Assembly: GCA_001189345.1 (NCBI GenBank)
Contig: LFKV01000005.1
Coordinates: forward strand, 1-64,000
Source: Candidatus Paraburkholderia kirkii
GTDB lineage: Bacteria; Pseudomonadota; Gammaproteobacteria; Burkholderiales; Burkholderiaceae
Direction of reading: 5' to 3'
Length of the DNA: 64,000 nt
In this document: positions 30,022-37,488 of the stretch, one piece after another
How the letters are laid out: the number at the start of each line of letters is the position of its first letter
Position numbering within the stretch: position 1 is the stretch's first letter
Program-made: the position numbers and the translations under genes
Notes under the pieces: model-generated
What the model saw: the letters and a program-made list of their open reading frames with translations, nothing else
What the model was told of the DNA's origin: nothing
The model's database searches: none

Positions 30022-30365
30022 CGATATGCGCGATGCTGTTGCTCTCGCTCGCGCCTACCGCATCCAGGCCATCGAGCGTGCACGCGGAGTCGTTGCTCGC
30101 GTCCGTGTGCGCATCCGAAGCGCATGCGCCGCGGCTCGCGCAGGAGCCAGGCGTACATCATGCGCAGCACGACGCGCTCGGTCATCTGCAAGCCTGCTCC
30201 TATTGCGACCTCATCGCGCACGCCCCCACGCCGCCGTCATGGCAGCAGCGCCCGGGCGTTGCATCGGCGAAGCGCGAAGCGTTCGAGGCGCACCATTTCA
30301 CCGATGCGCCTTGCGGCGACCTCATCCGCGCCGGGCAACCACGAGCCCCGCCCACTCACGCCTGA
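30022..30365 (+). pseudogene. DUF2946 family protein, 5'-truncated by the IS fragment
   Basis: The frame reads MLLLSLAPTASRPSSVHAES, then HALGHLQACSYCDLIAH, which matches the DUF2946 family, whose members have an N-terminal membrane segment and a CxYC-type motif near copper-homeostasis genes. The first residues and the start codon are missing because the IS2-group fragment ends at 30021 directly before the recognisable sequence. The downstream genes copC and PCuAC confirm a copper operon. Without a start the gene is likely silent unless translated from an internal site. Confidence 0.7.
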
Positions 30366-30488
30366 TTCGCGCTCGCACGCATAAGTCCTGCTCATCGCAT
30401 CACGCTGCACTGCCAGGCAGCGTCTTCCATCGGAACATCGCGGACATCGCTCGAAGCACGCCACGCTTCGAGCACGCAAGGATACGTC

Positions 30489-30851
30489 ATGAAGTCATCA
30501 TCGCTCGTACGCGGCGCGTTCGCGCTCGCATTCACCGGCGCGGCGCAATTCGCGCTTGCCCACGCATTGCCAAAGCTGCAAAATCCCGGGCCCGGCGCGA
30601 CCGTCGGCGCCCCCCGCGAAGTCGCGATCGACTTCAGCGAAGCGCTCGAACCGACCTTCAGCAAGCTCATCGTCACCGATGCGGGAGGCACGCAGGTCAA
30701 CACAGCGAAATCCGTCGCCGATGCCAACGACAGGAAGCACATGAGCGTCGCGCTCGGCAACCTCGCGCCCGGCGTCTACAAGGTGCAATGGACCGCGGTC
30801 GCCGCGGACGGGCATCGCACTCAAGGCCACTACAACTTCACCGTCAAGTGA
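30489..30851 (+). CDS. copC: Periplasmic copper-binding protein CopC
   Basis: The 120-residue precursor has a signal peptide with cleavage after AQFALA, leaving a mature N-terminus His-Ala-Leu-Pro. His25 (mature position 1) together with Asp107 and His109 in the C-terminal [10 protein letters not shown] segment is the Cu(II) site known for CopC. The beta-sandwich segments [20 protein letters not shown] and [18 protein letters not shown] are conserved. It binds copper in the periplasm, probably handing it to PCuAC or a membrane transporter. It starts 123 bases after the DUF2946 remnant and is followed after 7 bases by PCuAC. Confidence 0.9.
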   Translation: MKSSSLVRGAFALAFTGAAQFALAHALPKLQNPGPGATVGAPREVAIDFSEALEPTFSKLIVTDAGGTQVNTAKSVADANDRKHMSVALGNLAPGVYKVQWTAVAADGHRTQGHYNFTVK

Positions 30852-30858
30852 GGCAACA

Positions 30859-31290
30859 ATGAAAAAAATCGCTGTACTCGCAGGCGCGCTCGCTTGCGCA
30901 TCCATCGCCCATGCCGCGACGCTCGAAGGCCGCGATTGCTGGATTCGCGCGATGCCACCCAACCTGCCGTCGTCGGGCTACTTCATCGTCGCCAACAACG
31001 GCGACACGCCCGCGACGCTCACGGGCGCACAAACGCCCGCCTTCGGCATGACAATGATGCACAAGTCCGAGAACAAGGGCGGCACGGCGACGATGTCGCC
31101 CGTCGATTCCGTCGACGTGCCCGCGCACGGCACGCTGAGCTTCGCGCCGAAGGGCTATCACCTGATGCTGGAAGAACCCGGCAAGCCGCTCAAGGTCGGT
31201 TCGACGATTCCCCTCACGCTTTCGTTCGCGAACAAGTCCACGCTCGAGGTGAATTGCGCCGTGAAGTCGGCGGCGGCGACCGGTCACTGA
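30859..31290 (+). CDS. Periplasmic copper chaperone PCuAC
   Basis: The 143-residue protein has a signal peptide ([13 protein letters not shown]) and the exact PCuAC copper-binding pattern: His68, Met79 (ten residues between), His101 (21 between) and Met103. PCuAC delivers Cu(I) to the Cu-A centre of cytochrome oxidase subunit II in the periplasm. It follows copC by seven bases and ends before a strong terminator, so the two form one operon with the damaged DUF2946 gene. It is intact, suggesting that oxidase assembly is under selection. Confidence 0.92.
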   Translation: MKKIAVLAGALACASIAHAATLEGRDCWIRAMPPNLPSSGYFIVANNGDTPATLTGAQTPAFGMTMMHKSENKGGTATMSPVDSVDVPAHGTLSFAPKGYHLMLEEPGKPLKVGSTIPLTLSFANKSTLEVNCAVKSAAATGH

Positions 31291-31320
31291 TCCCGTTCGC
31301 TTTCGCGCGCCGATAAAACG

Positions 31321-31356
31321 AAGCGCGCCGGGCTCGATGCCCGGCGCGCTTTTTTC
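31321..31356. terminator. Bidirectional intrinsic terminator between PCuAC and mrcA
   Basis: AAGCGCGCCGGG and CCCGGCGCGCTT form a 12-bp perfect stem with a 7-base loop, followed by six T. It lies between convergent PCuAC (+) and mrcA (-). Confidence 0.92.
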
Positions 31357-31377
31357 ATGTTCGACGAATCGAACGCT

Positions 31378-33927
31378 CTACGGCTTGTTGAACATGTCCA
31401 TGATCTGCTTGCGCTCGTCGGTCGTGACCTGCGGCGGCGCCTGCATTCCCGCCGGACCCACGCCGCCCATGGTGGTGGCGTCGCCCGCCATCGGATTGGT
31501 GTTGTCGAGCCCAATACTCGCGACGAAGCCCGCGCCCGGCGTGCGGTCCGCATAAAACAGCTCGCCGTCGACGGTCGTCACGCCGTCCGGCTTCGGCATC
31601 TGCTGCGGAATGCCGCGCAACGCGCGTCCCATATAGTCGACCCAGATCGGCAATGCGAGCTGCGCGCCGAACTCGCGGCTGCCGAGCGTCTTCGGCTGGT
31701 CGTAACCTATCCACGCGACCGCGACGAGTTGCTTCTGATATCCCGCGAACCAGCCGTCCTTCGCGTCGTTGGTCGTGCCGGTCTTGCCTTGCAGGTCATT
31801 GCGCTTCAGCACGTTGGTGCCGGAGCCCGTGCCCTGCGTCGCCACCGTGTGCAGCAGGCTGTTCATGATGTACGCGTTACGCGGCTCGAGCGTCTGCGGC
31901 GCGTTGCTGCCGGCCGTGAGCGGATTGGCGCGCGAGATCACGGTGCCGCGCGCATCGGCGACTTCGGCGATCAGGTACGGATTGATGCGGTAGCCGCCGT
32001 TCGCGAACACCGAGTACGCGCCGCTCAGCTGCAAGGGCGTGACGAGCCCCGCGCCCAGCGCGAGCGGCAGATAGGGCGGCGTCTTGTCCTTGTCGAAGCC
32101 GAACTTCTGCGTGACGAAGTCTTGCGCGTAGTTCGTGCCGATATACGACAGGATGCGGATCGACACGAGGTTCTTCGATTTCTGCAAGCCGGCGCGCATC
32201 GACATCGGGCCATCGGGCTGGTCGTCGTCCTTCGGCTCCCACGCGTCGCCGCCGGGTGTGGCCGCCGGGAAGTGCAGCGGCGCGTCGTTGATGATGGTCG
32301 CGGGTCCGATCCCTTTATCGAGGGCCGCCGAATAGATGAACGGCTTGAAGCTCGAGCCCGGCTGACGCCACGCCTGCGTCACGTGATTGAACTTGTTCTT
32401 GTTGAAATCGAAGCCGCCGACGAGCGCGCGGATCGCGCCGTCCTGCGGCACCATCGAAATCAGCGCGCCTTCCACTTGCGGCAGTTGCGTGATCTGCCAG
32501 TTGCCCTTGTCGTCCTTCGTGAGGCGCACGATCGCGCCCGGCTTGATCGCGAGCGCCTTCGACGCATTGCTGCGCAGCGCGGCCGCCGCGAAGCGCAGGC
32601 CGTCGCCGGAGATGGTCGCGGTATCGCCGCCGACGAACTGCGCCGTCACTTGCTTGGGGTTCGCCGCCGTCACCACCGCCGCAACGAGCTCGCCGTTGTC
32701 CGGGTGATCGACGAGCGCGTCTTCGATCGCCTCGGCGCGGTCGTTCGCGTTCGACGGCAAATTGACGTTGCCCTCCGGGCCGCGATAGTCGTGGCGGCGC
32801 TCGTAGTCCATCACGCCCTTGCGCACCGCGCGATAGGCGGCGTCCTGGTCGGCGGAATCGATGGTCGTCGTGACCGTGAGGCCGCGCGTATAGGTCTCTT
32901 CCTTGTACTGCGCGTACATCATCTGCCGCACCATCTCCGCGACATACTTGGCATGCACGCCGTACTCCGTGCCCGCGGACCGGGTGTGGATCTCCTCGGC
33001 CACGGCCTGGTCGTACTGCTCGCGCGTGATGAAATTCAGATCCAGCATGCGCTTCAGGATGTACTGCTGACGCACCTTCGCGCGCTTCGGATTGACGACC
33101 GGGTTATACGCCGAGGGCGCCTTCGGCAAGCCGGCGAGCATCGCGGCTTCGGCGAGCGTGATGTCCTTCAGGTCCTTGCCAAAGTAGACGCGCGCAGCCG
33201 CGGAGAAGCCATACGCACGCTCGCCGAGATAGATCTGATTCATGTACAGCTCGAGAATCTGATCCTTCGTGAGCGCTTGCTCGATCTTGTAGGCGAGCAG
33301 CATCTCGTACACCTTCCGCGTGTAGGTCTTCTCGCTCGACAGGAAGAAGTTGCGCGCCACCTGCATCGTGATCGTGCTCGCGCCCTGCGATGCGCCGCCG
33401 TGCATCAGATCGGCCATGCCCGCGCGCAGGATGCCGACGAAGTCGACCCCGCCGTGATCGTAGAAGCGGTAATCCTCGATCGCGAGCACGGCCTTCTTCA
33501 TCTGATCGGGAATGTCCTGAAAGCGCACGAGGCTACGGCACTCCTCGCCGAATTCGCCGATCAGCACGTGATCGGCCGTATAGACGCGCAGCGGCACCTT
33601 CGGCCGATAGTAAATGAGCGCGTTCAGCGAAGGCAGGTTCGGCTCCATCACAACGAGCGCATAGCCCACGACGAGCGCGCCCACCACCACGCCGATCGCC
33701 GCGAGACCCGCGAACCAGAGCGCGATGCGTGCGAGGACGGAGCGGCCGCCGCCCCCTCGATCGTTGCGGCCGTTGCGGCCGTTGCGGCCATTGCCGCGGT
33801 TGCCGCCATTGCCGCCGCCGTCGCGGCCGCCCGAGTCGTTGCGTGAATCGTTGCGAGAGTCGTTCCAGCGGGGTTCGCGATTGTATCGCGAGGATTTCGA
33901 TGAGTCGGGTCGTTTGATGATAGGCAT
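31378..33927 (-). CDS. mrcA: Penicillin-binding protein 1A (bifunctional glycosyltransferase/transpeptidase)
   Basis: The 849-residue protein polymerises and cross-links peptidoglycan. A cytoplasmic tail of about 62 residues rich in Asn, Gly and Arg (repeats of NGR and NDSR) precedes one membrane helix (about residues 66-93). The GT51 domain has EDYRFYDHGG (catalytic Glu151) and GASTITMQVARN. The transpeptidase has SSFK (nucleophile Ser), SKN and KTGTT. The frame is intact over 2.5 kb. The N/G-rich tail, encoded partly by 9-base GC-rich repeats (33760-33810), is unusual in length. The pilMNOPQ genes often divergent from mrcA in this group are not here. Confidence 0.93.
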   Translation of the reverse strand: MPIIKRPDSSKSSRYNREPRWNDSRNDSRNDSGGRDGGGNGGNRGNGRNGRNGRNDRGGGGRSVLARIALWFAGLAAIGVVVGALVVGYALVVMEPNLPSLNALIYYRPKVPLRVYTADHVLIGEFGEECRSLVRFQDIPDQMKKAVLAIEDYRFYDHGGVDFVGILRAGMADLMHGGASQGASTITMQVARNFFLSSEKTYTRKVYEMLLAYKIEQALTKDQILELYMNQIYLGERAYGFSAAARVYFGKDLKDITLAEAAMLAGLPKAPSAYNPVVNPKRAKVRQQYILKRMLDLNFITREQYDQAVAEEIHTRSAGTEYGVHAKYVAEMVRQMMYAQYKEETYTRGLTVTTTIDSADQDAAYRAVRKGVMDYERRHDYRGPEGNVNLPSNANDRAEAIEDALVDHPDNGELVAAVVTAANPKQVTAQFVGGDTATISGDGLRFAAAALRSNASKALAIKPGAIVRLTKDDKGNWQITQLPQVEGALISMVPQDGAIRALVGGFDFNKNKFNHVTQAWRQPGSSFKPFIYSAALDKGIGPATIINDAPLHFPAATPGGDAWEPKDDDQPDGPMSMRAGLQKSKNLVSIRILSYIGTNYAQDFVTQKFGFDKDKTPPYLPLALGAGLVTPLQLSGAYSVFANGGYRINPYLIAEVADARGTVISRANPLTAGSNAPQTLEPRNAYIMNSLLHTVATQGTGSGTNVLKRNDLQGKTGTTNDAKDGWFAGYQKQLVAVAWIGYDQPKTLGSREFGAQLALPIWVDYMGRALRGIPQQMPKPDGVTTVDGELFYADRTPGAGFVASIGLDNTNPMAGDATTMGGVGPAGMQAPPQVTTDERKQIMDMFNKP

Positions 33928-34417
33928 GACTGGGTTCGTTCGGCGCGCTGTGAAAGCGCGCGCTGCCGCGCTGCGATGCGCCGATGCTCTGGCGCTACTG
34001 CAAAGACGGGACGAGCGAAGGAGCGGGCCGGCTTCGACGGAAGCTTAACAGCGCATTTTAAAGAATTCGGGCGCGCCGCTACAAAACCGGTCGGACTTTT
34101 GTAAGCAAATGTCCTTCGACGCGCCGCTCCCGTCCCTGCGCGCGCAGGCGTGTGGTTACCCACAGAAAGTGTTGAGAGCCTTGTGGACAACCGTATGAGA
34201 AAATAGGCAAGTCTTTGATCGCGTGCCTTTTTTGCGCCATGCTCATCGCTTGCGATGCGAGGGGGGCCGCACCCACGGCCGCGCGCAAACCGCGATATGA
34301 TGGATGAACGGATTGCAGGTTCCCGGAACTCCGCGCGCGCACCCTGCGGTAAAGATGTCGTGCCGTTTGATGAACCGAAGTCGCGATCGCCTTACTGTTT
34401 GTGTTTGCGAGCCGCTC
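33928..34417. other. Gene-free region between mrcA and the RHH gene
   Basis: This 490-base stretch holds the promoters of the two divergent genes but no convincing coding region. TGTGGTTACCCACA at 34151-34164 is a hairpin-forming dyad, and TTGTGGACAA at 34181-34190 resembles a DnaA box. A comparable DnaA-box-like pair occurs at 19668-19703. Confidence 0.35.
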
Positions 34418-34831
34418 ATGACGAACAAACCCAGCGAACGCATCGTCGTTTTCGTGACTCCCGCGCAAAAGCTGGCCATCAGCAAGACAGCGGACGCCCT
34501 CGGCATCAGCGTGAGCGAGCTCATGCGGCGCGCCGTGCTGAACTTCAACGCGACGAGCGAGCAGATCAAGGTCGCGGGCATCGTGGACCGCTTGCGCGCG
34601 CCCAAGGCCCCGGACCCGCTCGATGTCGCGCTGAAAGCGGCCGTGCGCGAGGCCCGCGACGTGGCGGCGAACGCGAGCAAGCGCGCCGCGCAGGCGCGCA
34701 GCGCGGCCCAAGCGAATTCCGCGTCCGCCGCCTCCGACGACGGAATCGAGCAGGACGCCGGTCAGGACGACGGCGCGCAAGGCGCGGGCGAAGACGCCTC
34801 GCTCACCGACGGCGCGCGTTCCGGTCGTTGA
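34418..34831 (+). CDS. Ribbon-helix-helix type DNA-binding protein (CopG-like)
   Basis: From ATG 34418 the 137-residue protein begins MTNKPSERIVVFVTPAQKLA, a beta strand followed by two helices (ISKTADALGISVSELMRRAV) typical of ribbon-helix-helix repressors. The rest is an Ala/Lys/Arg-rich helix and an acidic low-complexity tail (DDGIEQDAGQDDGAQGAGED). Longer starts exist at 34304 and 34370 but have no better ribosome binding site. The gene stands alone; no toxin partner follows. Its target is unknown. Confidence 0.65.
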   Translation: MTNKPSERIVVFVTPAQKLAISKTADALGISVSELMRRAVLNFNATSEQIKVAGIVDRLRAPKAPDPLDVALKAAVREARDVAANASKRAAQARSAAQANSASAASDDGIEQDAGQDDGAQGAGEDASLTDGARSGR

Positions 34832-35079
34832 CGGCGCGCCCGCTCTCCTCCGTTCGCCTTCCCCCGCATCCGCCGCGCGCGTCGTTACACTCCTTAACCT
34901 TCCGTTAAGTCCCGATTAAGCCACGGCGTGCTCTAATGAGCGGGTAAACTCGGCGGGCGCGCGAGCCTCCAGCGTGAACGTCACATGGCGCTTGCAATCC
35001 CGCGCGATGCGCCTCACATTCGAGCCGCGTGAGCACGCGCGCAAGCGTGCACGCCGCCGTCTTCATCCAGGAGAAATAC

Positions 35080-35760
35080 ATGTCGCTTTTCGATTCCATC
35101 ACTCGCACGGTCAAAGGTCTCTTGAACGACGCCGCCGACACTATGCAGGACCCCTCGCGCGACGCGCGCCAGATCGTGCGCGAGCTCGACGACAGCATCG
35201 CGAAGGCGGAGAACTCGCTCATCGAGATCGAAGCGCAGGTCGCGACGCAACAGAGCAAGCGCGACGCCGCCGCGGAGAAGGCGCGCAAGTACGAAGACGG
35301 CGCGAAGCGCGCGCTGCAGGCCGGCGACGAAGGCCTCGCGCGCGAGGCGCTCGCGGCGCAGGCCAACGCCGAAACCGAACGCGACGCGCTCGCGGTAGAA
35401 CTGCAGACGCTCGAGCCGTCGGTCGAGCATCTCAAGACGCAGATCGCCGACATGCGCCAGCGCCGCAACGATCTCAACGCGCGCTCCAACATCCTTCAGG
35501 CGAAGCAGCAGATCGCGCAGGCCAAGGACACCGCGGCGACTGCGCTGGGCGGCATCGGCGGCAAGAATCTATCCGAGGATTTCCAGAAGCTCGAGGACAA
35601 GATCCAGCTCGCCAACGCCCGTTCCGACGCACGCCTGAATTCGGCCGACCAGAAGTCCGGCAAGGCGCTCGAAGACAAGCTCGCCGCGTTCAATCGCGGG
35701 CCTTCGGTCGAGGATCGTCTCGAAGCGCTGAAAAAGCAGCTGAACACGCCGGCGCAGTGA
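35080..35760 (+). CDS. pspA: PspA/IM30 family protein
   Basis: PspA/IM30 proteins form membrane-bound oligomers that maintain the inner membrane under stress. The 226-residue protein starts MSLFDSITRTVKGLLNDAAD, giving the amphipathic N-terminal helix, and continues as a long coiled coil (about residues 25-190; DSIAKAENSLIEIEAQVATQ, AETERDALAVELQTLEPSVE). ATG 35080 follows CAGGAGAAA. The TPR-domain membrane protein downstream probably belongs to the same unit. Regulators pspF or pspC are not present. Confidence 0.87.
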   Translation: MSLFDSITRTVKGLLNDAADTMQDPSRDARQIVRELDDSIAKAENSLIEIEAQVATQQSKRDAAAEKARKYEDGAKRALQAGDEGLAREALAAQANAETERDALAVELQTLEPSVEHLKTQIADMRQRRNDLNARSNILQAKQQIAQAKDTAATALGGIGGKNLSEDFQKLEDKIQLANARSDARLNSADQKSGKALEDKLAAFNRGPSVEDRLEALKKQLNTPAQ

Positions 35761-35774
35761 GTTTCCGGCATCCG

Positions 35775-35806
35775 AAAAGCGCACGCGCGGAAAAGCGCAC
35801 GCGCGG
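35775..35806 (+). repeat. Exact 16-bp tandem duplication after pspA
   Basis: AAAAGCGCACGCGCGG is repeated without spacer in the gap between pspA and the TPR gene. It lies outside coding sequence, showing that the microduplications are not confined to pseudogenes. Confidence 0.93.
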
Positions 35807-35923
35807 CGAACTCCCGGGCTCGCAGCGCGTCGCACGAATATGCGTTACCTTGAGCACTACCCCTTGCAGCACTCGTTTGCAGCTTCGACAGGAGACGGAC
35901 GTCCATCGCGTCCGGTCCGCATC

Positions 35924-37120
35924 ATGAAAAAGACCCTGACGGCCCTGGCATTGTCGCTGTCGCTCGCCTCCCCGCTCGCGTTCGCCGTGCCGATGGCGCA
36001 GCAGGTCGAGCAGTCGATGACGCAGGGCAACTGGCAGAAAGCCGACTCGCAGCTGAGCGAGGTCCTCGACGCCCATCCGAAGAACGCGCACGCGCACTAT
36101 CTGTATGCCCAGGTGCTCGATCGCGAGGGCCGCTACAGCGACGCCCTTTCGCATCTGCAGCAGGCGAAAATGCTCGATCCGTCCTTGAGCTTCACCGATC
36201 CGTCGCGCTTCGCCGCCACCCAGGCGCGCGTTCAGGCCGATGCGACGCGCGCCAGCATCTCGCCGCGCTCCGGCAACAGCGCGAACACGTCGACGGCGCA
36301 GAATCCGTTCAGTCAGGATCAGTCCGCCGCGCCGCAAAAGCACGGCCTGGGCATGGGCGCATGGATCGGGCTCGCGGTGCTGATCGCGGCAATCGCGCTC
36401 GTGTTGCGGTGGGGCCTGCGACGCGCCCGCGCGCGCGACGACGGCCAGGCCGAGGACGACCGCCGCGCGCAGATCAAGCGCGTCACCGAACTCCTCAACG
36501 ACGTGCGCACGCTCAAGCTCGACGTGCGGCTCTCCACCGCGCCCGGCCATGAGGCGCTTCTGCGAGACGTGGAGGGCGCGGAAACGCAGTTGCGCGGGGT
36601 GGTCGAGTCCTTGTCCGGCTCGAAGAATCCCGTGCCGCCCTATGCCATCGAGGATCTGGAGAACCAGGTCGCGAGCCTGAAGGCGCGCGCAGAAGGAAGG
36701 CCCGATCCGAACGCGGCGAACGCCGCGCAACCCGGCGCGCAGAATGCGTCGCCGTATGCGCAGGAAGCCGAGCGTTTCGGACGCAGCCAGCAGCAGCCGT
36801 ATCCGCAGCAGGGGCCCTATCCGCCCCAGCAAGGACAGCAGCCGCCCGTCATCATCCAGCAAGGCGGCGGCGGGTTCGGCGGCGGCATGGGCGGCCTCTT
36901 GACCGGCGTGCTGCTCGGCGAAGCATTGTCGCATGGGTGCGACCGCGTGATCGAGCGCGAAGTGCCCGTCGACCGTCCGGCCCAGAACGACGGCGGCGGA
37001 CTGGATTTCGGCAACAACAACGGCGGCGGCCTCGACTTCGGCAACGGCTCGAACGATTGGAACGACGGCGGCGGCGGCCTGGACCTCGGCGGCAACGACG
37101 ACGGCTGGCGCGATTCCTGA
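35924..37120 (+). CDS. TPR-domain membrane protein with Gly/Gln/Asn-rich C-terminus
   Basis: The 398-residue protein has a signal sequence (MKKTLTALALSLSLASPLAF), a tetratricopeptide region (MTQGNWQKADSQLSEVLDAH, HAHYLYAQVLDREGRYSDAL), a transmembrane helix near residues 143-162 (GAWIGLAVLIAAIALVLRWG), a short coiled coil, and a low-complexity tail with PQQ/PYP and GGGLDFGN repeats. The arrangement resembles partners of PspA-family proteins that act at the membrane under stress. ATG 35924 is chosen because it gives the signal sequence; an upstream start at 35840 would add an unlikely extension. Confidence 0.78.
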   Translation: MKKTLTALALSLSLASPLAFAVPMAQQVEQSMTQGNWQKADSQLSEVLDAHPKNAHAHYLYAQVLDREGRYSDALSHLQQAKMLDPSLSFTDPSRFAATQARVQADATRASISPRSGNSANTSTAQNPFSQDQSAAPQKHGLGMGAWIGLAVLIAAIALVLRWGLRRARARDDGQAEDDRRAQIKRVTELLNDVRTLKLDVRLSTAPGHEALLRDVEGAETQLRGVVESLSGSKNPVPPYAIEDLENQVASLKARAEGRPDPNAANAAQPGAQNASPYAQEAERFGRSQQQPYPQQGPYPPQQGQQPPVIIQQGGGGFGGGMGGLLTGVLLGEALSHGCDRVIEREVPVDRPAQNDGGGLDFGNNNGGGLDFGNGSNDWNDGGGGLDLGGNDDGWRDS

Positions 37121-37201
37121 CGCGCCGCGCGCACGTCGAAGACCTCGTTCGCGAGGCCTTTTTCATTTCCGGCCAGGAAAACGGAAATCGGGCGGGCGCG
37201 T

Positions 37202-37324
37202 TCAGTCGCCTCCGCCGAGAAAGCGCAGCAGGCTCCAGAGAAACTTGAAGAAGCCGACGATGAATTCCCAGATGCGTTCGAGCTGATCCCAGCTCGCGAC
37301 GCGCAGGAGGGCATGCAGGATCAT
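37202..37324 (-). CDS. Small hydrophobic protein, 40 aa
   Basis: The peptide MILHALLRVASWDQLERIWE continues FIVGFFKFLWSLLRFLGGGD. It has one hydrophobic helix rich in Phe, Leu and Trp, and the codon third positions are strongly GC-biased as in real genes here. A start without a clear ribosome binding site lowers confidence. It may be a small inner-membrane protein; no family is recognised. Confidence 0.5.
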   Translation of the reverse strand: MILHALLRVASWDQLERIWEFIVGFFKFLWSLLRFLGGGD

Positions 37325-37488
37325 GCCGGCGGGGACGCACGGTGACGAAGCGCCCCGCGTTCATGCGTTCGTGATATGTCCATCGCGGGAAAAAAGAAGG
37401 CGGCTCGCGCCGCCCTCCATCGCTATTGCAAAAGCCGCATGATAACCGGTCGCGCGAAGCGCCTTCGATCGTCGGCCCGCGGCCGAAA

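Noticed and set aside
33764-33800. GC-rich 9-base repeats read as a CRISPR or intergenic satellite
   Set aside because: They are in-frame codons of the NGR repeats of the PBP1A tail. No spacers are present.
31357-33846. Long open frame antisense to mrcA
   Set aside because: Arg/His/Asp-rich shadow translation with no domain. The minus strand encodes an intact PBP1A.
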